Source of the DNA: Hybos culiciformis
Lineage: Eukaryota; Arthropoda; Insecta; Diptera; Hybotidae
Assembly: GCA_964007475.1 (NCBI GenBank)
Contig: OZ023275.1
Span: 31,749,619 to 31,813,618, forward strand
Direction: 5' to 3'
Length of the DNA: 64,000 nucleotides
The first letter of the stretch is position 1, and each line of letters opens with the position of its first letter. Shown here piece after piece: positions 1-12,772 of this stretch. Position numbers and translations under genes: made by a program. Under the pieces are notes generated by a model. It searched no databases. It was given only the letters and a program-made list of their open reading frames with translations, and was not told where the DNA came from.

Positions 1-2185
1 GTGGTCAATAATAATAAAATTTAATGTGCGTATTATTCTAAATTCAGGATACATATACAGTTCTAGATATGTATTTGTACTTAAATACAAATATGTTATG
101 TTCAATGTATACACATATGAAAGAAGGCATTAGAATTATTAATGTTACAGCTAATATAAAAAATTGGTGGGTTAATTGTGTTTTATGGATTAATTTGAAA
201 TTAATTTTCTTTCTTTTGGCCAATCGATTTGTGAAATGATCCACAAATTAGAAAATAAATAAATGGTTTATATAAATTTAGTCGGGAAAAAGTAATTGAC
301 TTTTGCCTTTTTTTTTTTAAAGATTTGTTTTTGCATTTAATTCCTATATTATTTAATTACATTAAACATATATTAAACATAAATAAAACATGAAAAATTT
401 ATTAGAATAAAAAAAATATATTTTCTGAAAATAAATTAACTTCAAAAAAGTAGGTATATAATTATATAGTATTAACAACATATAATAGCAAACATAAAAT
501 ATATGAAATTTTCTTAAATTTATAACTTATACTGTGTATTTGCTGACTGGCGACAAAATTTATATTGGGTCTTAAATGGAATATTTTATAATGTTAACAA
601 TTCGGTCAATATCCGTTCTATTCACATAGTCCTAATTACCCATTTCCTTCCTATCTTAGTCTCTCCTATTTTGTATTAAAGCCAAAGCGCTCAACATTAT
701 ATTAATAACATGATTCTTGGCACTTTTTTTCTTAAAAAATAGAAAAATGTCGAAGCAATTCGTATTTTATATTAATTAAAAGAAACATAAATTTCCCCAA
801 AAAAAAATTTATTCGGATTGTTGCAAACCCCTGCAAAGCACACACATTTACACCTATTTTACCAAAAAAAAAATATTTTCATAAACAAAAATTTTATAAG
901 AACAAAAACTTATTAAATTTATTTCTAACTCTTATACATAAATTTCTTCTTTTATTTCATAAAAATTATATGATATTTTAATATAAATATTTTTATGCTA
1001 ATTGAAAACCTAATTATGCAAATTTATCTCATCTTAAGGTAAAAAAAAAAAAAATAATATTTACATTTTAAATAATTAAATAATCATCAACATAAACTTT
1101 AAAGAATTATAAAAAATCATAAATATTCTTTCTGTTTTCTCTATGCTGTGTAAAGCATAAATTCTTAATTTTTTTTTTTCGTTAGGTTAAAAAAAAAACA
1201 AAAACAAAAAAAAAACAAGAAAAATGAAGCAGGAAAGTAATGAAAAATTGAAGTCCATTGACTTTAGCTTTTCCATAACATTTTTGTCTTATTTTATGAA
1301 AGTGAAAAAATAAACAAAAGCTTTATTTTATGTTTACGAAATTGTTCTACGGATCTGTAATAATAAAAATACATTATTCTGAAAATCTTAATTAAAGTTA
1401 AATTTCATGAAAATATAATTAAAGTAATGTAAAATTATTTATTATTAAGAAACTGTCCGTTTAGGGAGAAGGATCAACCATTTTTTTGTATCAACTAGAA
1501 TAAGTGTTCGACAAATTTTAATTTTTGTAAAATTTTGAAAATTCTTTTCAAAAATGCAGAACTTTAATACAAACAAACGCGTATTTTGAGCTTAAACAAA
1601 GCTAGTACATTTTTTTTTTAAAAGTAAACAAAATAAAAAAAAAAGGAATAAAATTTCTTTTCAATTTTCGTAATAAATATAAATTTTCCTGAATAAAAAA
1701 CAGGATATGAATATTTCTAAATAGAATTTTTATGAAAAAAAAAAAAGAAATTCATTTTACAGGAAAATAAAAAAATATATATATTTTTTTTTTTGCATTT
1801 TTCTGCAGTAAAAATTTCATCTTAACATTATTTTTTTTTAGTTTCAATGTTGTTACATTATGTAAAATGTGATGTATTTTGTAACTTTTACATCAAAAGA
1901 TAAGAACTGAATTATAATATAAATATATTCTGAATTGAATAGAAAATAAGGTGCAACATTTTTGCGTAGAATTTTTTTTATTTTTTATTTTTCTGTTTGT
2001 TTTAAAGTCTTTTGATGGATTTTGTGGTTAATTCAAGTATAAAATTCGTTTTTTTTTTTTGCTAAAGCGTAGGGAATGTTGTTGCCACAAGGAAAGATAT
2101 GTTTATTTTTTAATAAATTTGAAATTGATGCACTTATCGTTTATATAGAATTTTTGTAATGTTCTCAACTCGAATGCAAAGTAAT
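1..2185. other. AT-rich non-coding stretch
   Basis: No gene is supported here. The sequence is dominated by A and T runs (for example around 1050, 1170-1215 and 1735-1800) and short AT-rich words. The only open frames are short, about 60 codons, and rich in Lys, Asn, Ile and Phe, as expected by chance in such DNA. I saw no transposon ends or long repeats. Confidence 0.7.
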
Positions 2186-2378
2186 AGTAGATTACAATAC
2201 ATGGATGAAAATTTGTTATTCTTGCGAGTTGTGTATGTACACAAACACATAGACACGAGTCATATTTATATCACGAGACTGAAGGTCGAGTGATATAATA
2301 TTGACGAATGTCTATGTGTTTGTGTGTATACACAAAGAGCTGTATAACAAATTTGATTAACATGTATTGTATACTGCT
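2186..2378. repeat. Long imperfect palindrome (foldback element)
   Basis: The two halves are inverted copies. The left arm (2186-2280) and the right arm (2284-2378, read on the other strand) share ACAATACATG, AAATTTGTTAT, ACACAAACACATAGACA and an ATATCAC..GA block, in the same order with few indels. The turn is a three-base GAA at about 2281-2283. Single-stranded DNA or RNA would fold into a hairpin with arms of about 95 bp. The composition is richer in G and C than the surroundings. A foldback or MITE-type element is the simplest reading. I could not define a target duplication (TAAT lies next to both ends but is offset by one base), so the class is open. Confidence 0.85.
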
Positions 2379-2440
2379 TTAATGTGCATGTGAGAGGTAG
2401 TTCCAAAGAGAGAATATAGAGATAATTTATAATAAAAATA

Positions 2441-2705
2441 AAGATAAAAGAAATGGAGGGAAATGTTCCACGTTAATCATTCTTTAATTTCCCTTTCTTT
2501 TACAGATAAAAAAAATTGAGGGAAATATTCCACGTTAATCATTCTTTATTTTCCCTTTCTTTTACAGATAAAAGAAGCTTTGGGAAATGTTCCACGTTAA
2601 TTCTTCTTTAATTTCTCTTTCTTTTACAGATAAAAGAAGCTTTGGGAAATGTTCCACGTTAATTTTATTTATTTTATTTCTTTCTTTTAGAGATAAAAGG
2701 AAAAA
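2441..2705 (+). repeat. Four-copy 62-bp tandem repeat with splice-acceptor-like tracts
   Basis: The word AAAT(G/A)TTCCACGTTAAT starts at 2461, 2523, 2585 and 2647, an exact 62-bp period. Each unit continues with a T-rich stretch, then CTTTCTTTTACAG (AGAG in the last copy) and ATAAAAGAAG. A pyrimidine tract followed by ACAG is the form of a metazoan 3' splice site, so the plus strand carries three or four acceptor-like sites in a row. No exon with coding potential follows, so the resemblance may be chance. The first and last units are the most diverged, as expected for an array grown by unequal exchange or slippage. Confidence 0.9.
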
Positions 2706-2769
2706 AGAGAAATATTGTGAGTGTGAGTGATATTATTTTTGTTTATAGTATTACGCAGTTCAAAATGAA

Positions 2770-2845
2770 GAATGTAAATACAATATAGAGAAATGTAAAT
2801 ACAATTTACATCACAGGGAAATGTAAATACAATTTACATTTCCCT
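2770..2845. repeat. Short repeats of AATGTAAATACAAT with a 31-bp palindrome
   Basis: Three copies of the AATGTAAATACAAT word begin near 2771, 2792 and 2820. The last copy sits in a palindrome at 2815-2845 with 13-bp perfect arms (AGGGAAATGTAAA and its complement) around a 5-base loop. It lies just downstream of the 62-bp array, so 2186-2850 forms one repeat islet. Confidence 0.8.
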
Positions 2846-5800
2846 ATAATTGCATGTGTATTGATGCATGTAACCATTTACCATTTACCGAGCTAAGTTT
2901 GCGAATGTAAATGCAACAATAAACTTATAATTAAATCAAGTGTAAACTTTATTCATGACCCAAGTTTGTAAAAAAACGAATTAATTTAAATAATAAGTGG
3001 TTCAAAACTAAAATATTTAATAAACAGATAAAACGATGAAAAAATGAAAAATATTCAAGATAATATTAAACAGAATATTATAGATTTGATGTTGTGGAGA
3101 AGTAGTACGCTGTTTCTTTCGAATGAAAAATTAATGGATCCAATGAAATTTGGAGGATAAAAATAAAATATGGTAATATATGACTCCGAAAAATCACAAC
3201 ATCTTCAGAAGGGAAAAAAAAAGAAGGATTTTATACATTTTTGAAAATATTTGAATACATTTTTTAGTTGATTTAAATTTTTTTTATGATTTGAAGAAAA
3301 AACTTATTTGACAAAAATTTTTTTCAGGTTTTTTTTTTTTTTTTAACAAAGCAAAAGTGGTTAAATTCTTTTATTCAACATATTTTTTTCATGAAATAGG
3401 AAATGATTTTTCGTGTAAATAATTTATTCTTGAATAGAATTTTCTGTGTGGAAAAATGTTTTATAAAAATAAAAAAAAATAAAATTCTTTTCATTAAAGA
3501 ATATAATTTAGTTTTTATTTTTTTTTTCTACTTAGAAGAACCTCAACTTTGTCAAAACTATTTTATGCTTAGTTTGGTGAAATTAAATACGAGAATTTTA
3601 TTTTATTTTTATTTTTAATTCAATGAATATACCATCCTCAATTATATTTTTGTGTATTTTATATTTAAGATTAGCCTAAAATTTCATATTTTATTTAGAT
3701 TGTGAAGCATTATTAATATCTTCATACTCTTGAAGTATGTATAAAAATGTGAAGATGTCTATTAATGTTTAACAAAATACTCAAGCTAATTTGCGAAAAA
3801 AAAAAAATATTTTCTAACTATGAATGTAAAATTCAGATTGCAATTATTTCGCATAATTATTAGTAATTTAGAATAGAAAATAAATTTCAAACACTAAATA
3901 AATATTCTCAACACTCTGAACTCTGTAATCAGTTTAACAATGAATGTTTTTCTAAGATTTTGATTTTTTTTTGTCTCATATGTAAAAATACGATCCAAGC
4001 ATTAATCTTATAATTACATTATGAAAAATTAAATTCACGTAAGTAATTTATAATTTGGAAGCGTTTTTTTCATGATTTACAAATCAACAAAATATCTAAA
4101 CAAAATCCATATTATCTGAATATATAAAAATAAAAGCATAACGACATTATATTTAAACTGAAAATTCCAATTACTTTCCTGTTTATCAAAAATTTCCATA
4201 CATATCCTTCTCTTGTTCCCTGCAATGTAAATTTTTTGTTATTGGTTTATTAAAACAGGAAAAATCTATTTTCCAATTTGTTTTGAATTTTTTTTTTTTT
4301 TTCTTATATTTTCTTTTTGCAATATTACGATGTAAACACAAAACACATAAGGACTTCCCGATAAACAATAGCTTGAGAAAATAAAAGTATTAAATTAAAT
4401 TATGAACAAAATTATTATCGATAAATTTTGACATATTCAAATCCCTTTTTAAACTATAAATATAATTTTAAAAAATATTAGACCGGTTTAGTTTCAAGGA
4501 AAAGACATGTCTGATAATCATTCCTGCAATGGACCTATATTTTTTATTAAATTAGAAAATGTCTCGTAAGTTTCCTGCTTAAGTAAAAGAACCGAACACC
4601 GAAGCAATCGAAACGAGAATTAATAAGTTATAAAAATGTGTAGCAATACCTCTCAGTAGTTGGAATCAATGACTGCTTGATATTATTATATATACATTAA
4701 AAAAAAAGTAAAACATTTCAGCTTACATCTTATTGATGTAAAACAGAAAAAACTTATTGTGACAAATCTACTATGTTTAGTACACCTCATAAGGATTCGT
4801 CAAACATCAAATCATGTTTTTGAAAAAAAAAAAAAAAAATAAAGAAAGAAAAATTTGCAAAAATATTATTTTAACGAGACATAATAATATTTTTCCATCA
4901 AAATACATAATAATATATTGCTATAAGATACAAAAAATAAAAAAATAAAAATTGTCTAGGAAAAACATACCAAACATATTATAACATTAATGTAAAAATG
5001 TTTTACGAACATTCAATTTTCAAAAATATAAATTTTTATTTCCTCAAAAAAAAAAAAAGGAAAAAGAAAAATAATAACTTCTACGGATGATATGAGTAGT
5101 GTATGAATTTTTTTTTATTTCTTATTTTTTCCAATGGAGGAAAATTCCATATGAAAATAATAAACAAATGTGTACAAATATGTACACTTGTTCAGTTTCG
5201 ATTAAATCGTTTGCATGATATAGAACATAATTTTTATGTACATGAAAAAATATATATGAAAATTTATTAAATTCTATGGAATTCGAAAGTTTTAATGGAT
5301 TCGTTATTGAAAACATGCTATTCTTTTCGCTGAACTAACATTATTCATTTATGAGCTTTTTATTTATTATTGAAATGAAAACTTCAAAATTTTTGTTTCA
5401 GTTTTTGCGTATAGCATACTGAAAAAAATATATACAAAATCATGTATTATACAAATTGGGTTTGTATATATATTGGGTTTGTATATATTAGATTAAAAGT
5501 TATGCGGACGTACATAATGATGAAAAGGTAAAACTATATTAGATAACTACTTTTCTACACTATCTCGTCTATCAGTAATGACTTAATGAGATAGTAGAAA
5601 ACGAAGCCTTAACATTATTTGATATGCTGTATACTGTACAAAATTCTCATCTTTCAACAAAATACAAAAACTATTTAAAGTCCTACTCTTAAATAATGGC
5701 ACTTAAGATCCCAAACTTTTTTAAACAATATTTCTTCTACTGTTTTTTGTAAAAATTCGCAAACATTAAAAAAAAGTTTAAATACTTGAATTGGTTAACT

Positions 5801-8800
5801 TCTAAAAATTTTTTACAATATCTAATAAAATTTCTTTTTCAGTCTAATCTTATTAGAATTAGGACTATATGTTGGAAAAATATAGCTATATTTTCGAAAT
5901 ATTATCTCAGGCTATATTTTTTGTTTTAGTAACACACACATAATAAATTTTGTTTTGATTTTATCTTCCGAAAAAAAAGTAAGAGCAAAAAAAATTGTTT
6001 ATGCACATCCATGTGATAACATATTGTTCATTATATTCACATGTCTAAAAACGGAAAGTAAAATAAAAAAAAAAAATAATCTAATCACAGCCACAAAATG
6101 TTATGAAAAATAAAAAAATGTTTATCCCCAAAATTCCAAATGATAAACCCTTTTTTACACTTTAAAAAATGCACTTTCGCACATAAAAAATGGTGAAAAT
6201 CTATTTTTTTTTTTTGTTCCCAAATTTCCAAACTCTGGGTATGTATATTCATAAATTCTAAAAGCAAAAAAATAAAAAAGATAAAAAGATTAAAGATAGA
6301 ACCATATTTTTAAATGTTTGAAAATAATTTCAAAATAAACAGACACCAAATGATTCAATTGGAATGTGTTTTACATCCTCTTCTCAGAAAAAAAAAATAA
6401 AATCATAAATTCATCTAAAAACAAAATTAGTTTGAAAAAACTTATCTCATTTCTCGCAATTATTATGCTTCACTCAGATAGAAAAGTATGAATAAAAATT
6501 TGACAAATTGTTTACGGCTGTAAGTGATAGTACGAAATTATATTATGTACTTATTGTGCAAAAACTAATAATTTTATGTATTTCCTTACAAAACTTTTTT
6601 GAAATACACCGTAAATTAAAGTATAGGTACTTTAATATAATATTTACTATTGATTATTGTTCGAATTATTTAAGCCAAGCCCTAAATACATTATAATTTA
6701 TTAGACAAATCTTCTTTTATTATTAGCAATTCAATATACATATACTAAGTACTTACATTATTAATTTTTATCAATTATAATGCCGAACAGTCTATGATAA
6801 TAATTTTTGTCTTTCATTTTTGGGAGCAGAAGAAAAATATTTCACAATAATTGAAGTATTTGTAGACAGTATATGTAGATAGTATTTTGTGCATTTTGAA
6901 GCAATATTTAATTACAAATTGTTAATCACTTGTATATTTGTTTTATTAAATATGAAAAATTATAATGCAGGCAATGTTTGGATACTTAACTTTATTGAAT
7001 TAATGTACCACTTTTGCTATGAACATAAGAGCAATTATAGTTATAAAAGTGTTTTCACGAAAATCATCACTATATGCAATTTATATCATACTTAAATTGA
7101 AATCTTAATGAATTCTGATCGAGTTTTTAATATCTTTTTTAATATTTTTCTGTTTAGAAGAAATTTTGCATTATTATTTTTATGGTTAAAAATTTGGTTT
7201 GGTTTTATTTGATTTTCGATCCGACTTTGGCTATAATTTTTTTTAAATATCATAAAAGCAATAATTGTAAAATCTCGTTAAATTTATTAAAATTCTTTTT
7301 CTTTAAATTTTACAACGAAGTTATGTTATAGATTAATTGAGGGGTCAGTTAAATATTTATAATCTCTCTAATATCACATATGGATTTTTGCTCAACAGAT
7401 GTTCTAATGAAAAAAAAAAAAACATAAAGGAATGAAATTATATTAAATTTCGTTGTTATTCTTTTTAGAATAATTTAATGATCGTTTGACTCTTTCAATT
7501 AATTATGAAATTATGTTTAAAAATAAAACTGAAATATTACTATGTAAAAATTTTATTTTATTTTTTTTTTTTCATGGCGAAATAAATATGAGTATGTTTT
7601 ATGAAATGACAAAGCTGCTGTTCTTCTATTGTTGACAAGAAGTGTTATTAGCAAATTGTAAACAAGCTATGTTATGTTGAAAAAAGCGAAAAAATAAGTG
7701 GAATAATTAAAAATAATTTTAATTAAGCAAGTTCTAGTGAGTATGAGATAAAATTACAATTCTTTTTTAATTTTATATGAATACTATATGAACTAGTTAA
7801 AAATTTGTACTTATGTACATCATTCTAAAACACCCAACATTATTTCTAAATTTAAATTTTCTGTTATTATGAATTTCACTTAGGGTTGGTGATGTTATCA
7901 TAATTCTGTCAAAATGTCATTCACATTTGATTTTCCCCTAAAAACAAAAAAAATTTAAATAGAATATCATCAATTTTTTTTTTTTTACATCTGCATAACG
8001 TTAACCACAACATCTAATTAATTAATGCATGTGTCAAGGTTAAATTTTTTAGAACACATAAAAATATTTCACCTTCATAAAATTTATTTCTAGACTATTT
8101 TTCCTTTTTTTTTTTAATCTGTTTTAAAAGCTGTCTTATCTATGCTACATCAATTTCTCATATTAAAACGCTCTCAAAGGATTTTCATGCATATCCAAAA
8201 CAAAAAAAAAAACAACCTAGAAATAATATAAATAATAATATAACAAAAAACAAAAAAAAAAAAAAATATGAAAAACTAGCAAACCAATCTAAAAATAACA
8301 AACAAACCATTAAAGATAAAACAATGTTTATATATGAAAAATTGTTTACATACATAAACAATGTCGCTTATAATATATACTATATATTGGAAAAAAGGTA
8401 TGAGTAAATTTTGACACATTTGGAACAATTTCACATTTATGTGTTACATTTTTATATGTATATACACTGAATAATATTATAACTTTTCAAAAATTGTGTA
8501 ATTTTAAATCTTATGATAAAACATTTTGCGTGACAAACGTCTGTCTTTGACGCTTTCAAGAGCAACGTCAACTAAACTTTTAGCTTACTTTTTCAAGTGT
8601 TATAAATTATTTCCAAACAAATTTTTGTTTTTATCGCGTTGCTCATGCTCATCTTTCAGTCTATATCAATACTATAACTTGTATTTCCAATAGATTTAAG
8701 ATCGTTGTGACATGCTAGCCAAATTTAAGATAATCAAAAGTGATCTAAACTAAAAAAGTTTTTCCTTTCTTTCCTTAAATTTATATTCTTTAAAATTTTA

Positions 8801-9007
8801 TTTTTTTAACTAATATTTTATTTTATTTAAAAATTAAATAAATTGTTTAAAAATTGATTAAAATTAATATAAATATTATTAAGCCTTGTCTAGTATACAT
8901 TTCGTTTGTATGTTAATTTAAGTTATGTTGCATCAAATATTTTAAATCTTATGATTATTATTTGAGCTTTCTAAATTGTCCCTACAATTTAAAAAAGTTC
9001 GTGATGA
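2846..9007. other. AT-rich non-coding stretch with minor repeats
   Basis: No gene is supported. Two small structures stand out. A 17-bp unit (ATTGGGTTTGTATATAT) is repeated twice at 5455-5488. A hairpin at 5551-5601 has arms TTTTCTACACTATCTC and GAGATAGTAGAAAA, with a 2-base bulge and a loop of about 21 bases. The remaining open frames (for example 3403-3618 and 6889-7095) are low-complexity, Lys/Asn/Ile/Phe-rich and have no recognisable domain. Confidence 0.65.
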
Positions 9008-9015
9008 GACTAGAT
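9008..9015. repeat. Target-site duplication, left copy (hAT insertion)
   Basis: GACTAGAT directly precedes the transposon end and is repeated exactly at 9737-9744. The central TA fits the nnnTAnnn preference described for Buster-type hAT elements. Confidence 0.93.
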
Positions 9016-9736
9016 CAGTGGTTCTTAACCGGTGGTGCACGCACCCCTTAGGGGTGCGAGCTTGAATATTTGGGGGTGCGAAATTGTAATTTTCCAAATT
9101 CACGTGTAGCTAGCAAAATAAAAAACTAATCTTAAAAATTCATTTTGGTTAGTAAATTTTTTATTCACAAAACATTTTTTAAATATGTTTGTAAATTATA
9201 AACCATAGAAACAAATTAATTTTTGTATTTTTTCTACAATTACAAAAATTCAAATGCGTTTCTATAGTGATTTTTATATTTCCTCGAAATTTTAGTTGAT
9301 TGTTGCGATTATTCTTAGAAATATAAATACTGATTCGAACATTACATTGAATAAAGATTTAAAAATAATTGAATTTTAGTGTTGATTATTACAAGTTTGA
9401 ATTTTTGTGTTGAATATTAAAAGTTAAATATTAATAATAAAACAATTAATACAAGTTAATTTTACAAGTTTAGTTGAATATTTATATTCTAATTATTAGA
9501 ATATAATTTGGTACATTAAAGTCAAATTCAAAAGGTAAGCTAAAATATAGCAATAATAGATAGAAGTTTAATATTTTTTTAGTGTTTTATTAAAAAATTT
9601 AATTTAGTATAAAAAATATGTTTTGCATAATGTTTGTTTTTTAATTTATATAAGTCAATAATTTCTGGTAAGGGGTGCGAGAATATTGTTTGAAAATTTT
9701 AGGGGTGCCGGTAGCTAAAAAGGTTAAGAACCACTG
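9016..9736. mobile_element. Non-autonomous hAT transposon (721 bp)
   Basis: The ends are CAGTGGTTCTTAACC at 9016-9030 and its exact complement at 9722-9736, a perfect 15-bp terminal inverted repeat. They are flanked by an exact 8-bp duplication, GACTAGAT. An 8-bp duplication with CA..TG-type termini is diagnostic of the hAT superfamily. Subterminal GGGGTGC words occur near both ends (about 9051, 9073, 9675 and 9702), and a GCACCCCTTAGGGGTGC palindrome lies at 9041-9057. Such clusters are typical transposase-binding sites. The interior is AT-rich with no transposase frame, so mobilisation would need an enzyme supplied elsewhere. The intact duplication and perfect terminal repeats suggest a fairly recent insertion. 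Confidence 0.95.
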
Positions 9737-9744
9737 GACTAGAT
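9737..9744. repeat. Target-site duplication, right copy (hAT insertion)
   Basis: GACTAGAT, identical to 9008-9015, immediately follows the right transposon end. Confidence 0.93.
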
Positions 9745-11904
9745 CAATAAGTTTCTTCGCCTTTCTTGATTGGAAATAGAAAAGGATTTTTTTTTTTGTA
9801 AATTTAACACACCACATTTTTATCAGTGTAATTTTGAAAAACATTTCACATATATGTTTTATTCCATATGTAAATCCTTCTTTCATTCTTCCACACAAAA
9901 AAAAATAAACTAAACTGGAAGTTTATGATAAGTAAAATAAAATCTAATACACACATAATGTCAATGAGATAATCATACTTGACACGCAATTATTAAGTTC
10001 GTCCAGCCATAACCTATATAAGTGAAAAGTAAGTAAATTGTATTGAAAGAACAGCTTTATACTTTTAGAATAAAATATATTGTATTTAAAATTAAAAATT
10101 TTATTAAACTGGCTTTTTTAATTCAACATAATACGTTTAAATTCAGTTATATTCTGAAATAAGAAATTTGGAAATAAATTCTCAAATATTCTTGATTTAA
10201 AAATACTATTTTAATTAGGTTCGTTTTTTTATGTTATCGCAGGACAATGAAATATCTACAAAAATACTAAGTCTTAATTGTTTAGTCTTTTCAAACTTAA
10301 TATACGCGTAATATCTGCCTTACTCTAATAACCTCTAACATAATTAGTACCTGAAAACAATATTTATTGATGAAGAAAAATTTTGTCAATTTTTATACTA
10401 TTAATACGAAATGAAAAATTTAATTTTCTTAAAATGTGTTAAAAAATGAAAATATGATTTTATATGATTATATTCCTAGAAATTCTGATTAATGTTATAG
10501 TTATTTTTGTAATAAGTACTTAGGTGCGTAAAATTTTATTCATTTTTTTATTATTATTTATTTCATTCAACAAGAGAATCGAATATATGTAGTTATGAAT
10601 AAATTCATATATACGATTCGAGTACAAAACACAAAAAGGACAACAATTTATAACCAACGAACTAACACTCCTCCTTCATGTCAACTTAGAAAACTAGACA
10701 TATGTGTATAAAATATTTTATGGTCTTTCAAATGTTCAACAATCCAAATGGAAATTTCCTTCGACGAAAAAAAAAAACTATATATAAAAAACAAAATTAT
10801 ATAAATTCTCTTTCATATTTAATTTACTTTCAGATACATTTATTTATTTATGTTTCACATTCAAAAATAACAATATGTCACGCAATCTTCGTGAATGCAT
10901 GATGTATGAATAAAAAAAAATAAAAAAAAAAAATACAAAAAATAAAAACATTTTTATATATCGAAATAATCAGGGTTCAAGTGTGCTTTACATTTACTTT
11001 ACCGAAGGTTTTACTACACTTTTCATTTTTTTTTACATTAATAAATTATTAAAGTGCGAAAATTTTACAGTTATGATTTTTTTTTTTACATTTTTCTTAT
11101 GAAAAAAAAAACAACATAAAATAATAAAATAATAATGACACTCTCTCTTGGTGTGGTTTTCTATATATTTTGAGGTCAATATTTACAATATGAATGAAAC
11201 AAGGCTGTGGATTTTTATAAAGTTTATTCAATAGAAAAATTTTGTACATAAATATAAAATTATTGTTCCTTTAGGTTATGGGATAAATCAATAATGGGAT
11301 TAAAGCCAAATCTAAAATGCTATAATAACGTAAAATCCAATTTTCAAATGTATGCGCAAAAATTTTCATTATTTATAGAAGTGCGAAATAAAATTTTATT
11401 CAGTATACATATTATTAAATAAAAATTTTTAATTCAGTTCACTCTGAAGTTAATAGTATATTTTTATTAATTTTTTAATTAAATAATTTAAACTATTTTT
11501 TTTTAAACAATTTCAATATTTATCTTCAATATAGAAAATACAATAAGTCAATAAAGCTTAATAAACTAAATTTTTCAACTTTTCTATATTTATATAACAT
11601 TCGACTGAGTTTTTTAAGGATCTAATTAAAACGTTTGACAGTAAAATAACTTATATATAAAGTTTTTTAATCATTATTTGAACGGATTATAAAATTATAA
11701 AATACAAAAATTGAAAAATTTGATTTGTGAATCTTTGCATATATGGTTATTTTATGGATTCAATATTTGAATTAATGCAGCATTCTCAACTGATTTAATA
11801 TAACTTACCTTTATTTAATTTGCGATAAACAATTTGAATATCCTGTAAAAAAAAATAAATAAAAAATTTAAATTTCACAATAAATTGTTATTTTTATAAT
11901 ACAT
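9745..11904. other. AT-rich non-coding stretch
   Basis: No gene is supported. A hairpin at 10576-10619 pairs GAATCGAATATATG with CATATATACGATTC (one mismatch). Its inner ATGAATAAATTCAT is itself palindromic. Open frames in this stretch are under 90 codons and low in complexity. Confidence 0.6.
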
Positions 11905-11978
11905 ACTAGTCGAAATACCTGGCTTCGCACGGTAGTCCCGAACTTATATTAATATCAAAACGCGTTAGTCCAGATTTC

Positions 11979-12640
11979 GTGCACTAAAAAAAACAGAATT
12001 TCAAAATTTGTTAAATAGCCACTTCCCCGGTGTCTTAACACATGCAGTCTTCTAAATAGTCGATTCGGGTCCAACGCTATAATATTTTATCGGAACATAC
12101 CTAAATTGCATTTTGTGCACTAAAAAAAACAGAATTTCAAAATTTGTTAAATAGCCAGTTTCCCGGTGCCTTAATCCATCCAGTCTTCTAAATAGTCGAT
12201 TCGGGTCCAACGCTATAATATTTTATCGGAATATACCTAAATTGCATTTTGTGCACTAAAAAAACAGAATTTCAAAATTTGTTAAATAGCCACTTCCCCG
12301 GTGCCTTAACACATCCAGTCTTCTAAATAGTCGATTCGGGTCCAACGCTATAATATTTTATAGGAATATACCTAAATTGCAAAACCGCCTTCTAAGGTAG
12401 CCCCCCGTCGGTGCCTCAGATCTAAAATATAACCAATCGGGACTCTAGACTCCTTATTTTCAAAATTTCGAAATTTGTTGTATAGCCCCCAATTGAGCCC
12501 TGGGACGGTTCGGGGCCTTTCAACATCCAGTTTTTTTAATAGGCTTTTCGGGTCCAACGTTACAACATTTTAGCGGAATATACCTAAATTGCAAAACCGG
12601 CTTTTAAGGTAGCCCCCCCCGTCGGGGCCTCAGATCAACA
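11979..12640 (+). repeat. 136-bp tandem array with a diverged fourth unit
   Basis: GTGCACTAAAA recurs so that GCAC falls at 11981, 12117 and 12253, an exact 136-bp period. These three units are nearly identical (shared words include CAGAATTTCAAAATTTG, AATAGTCGATTCGGGTCCAA and ATACCTAAATTGCA). The third runs on into AAAACCGCCTTCTAAGGTAGCCCCC. A fourth, clearly older copy (about 12461-12640) repeats the same order with many substitutions and ends in the same GGTAGCCCCCC..GTCGGGGCCTCAGATC block. The pattern implies an old two-unit element in which one unit later amplified. Confidence 0.92.
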
Positions 12641-12729
12641 TTTCTAGTACCCTATAATCATCTCGGGCCCCAATGATACTTAAGTTCAAAATTTCAGCCA
12701 AATCGGTCCAGCGGTTTAGGCGTGATTGA

Positions 12730-12772
12730 GGACAGAGGACAGATGACAGAGGACAGAGAACAGAGAAACAGA
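12730..12772 (+). repeat. 7-bp tandem repeat (GGACAGA), six copies
   Basis: Six adjacent units read GGACAGA, GGACAGA, TGACAGA, GGACAGA, GAACAGA and GAAACAGA. The tract follows the GGTTTAGGCGTGATT tail of the dispersed repeat and precedes its AT-rich end. Confidence 0.9.

Noticed and set aside
12372..12557. 61-codon minus-strand frame, more balanced amino-acid use than its neighbours
   Set aside because: It lies wholly within the GC-richer dispersed repeat and reads across repeat units.
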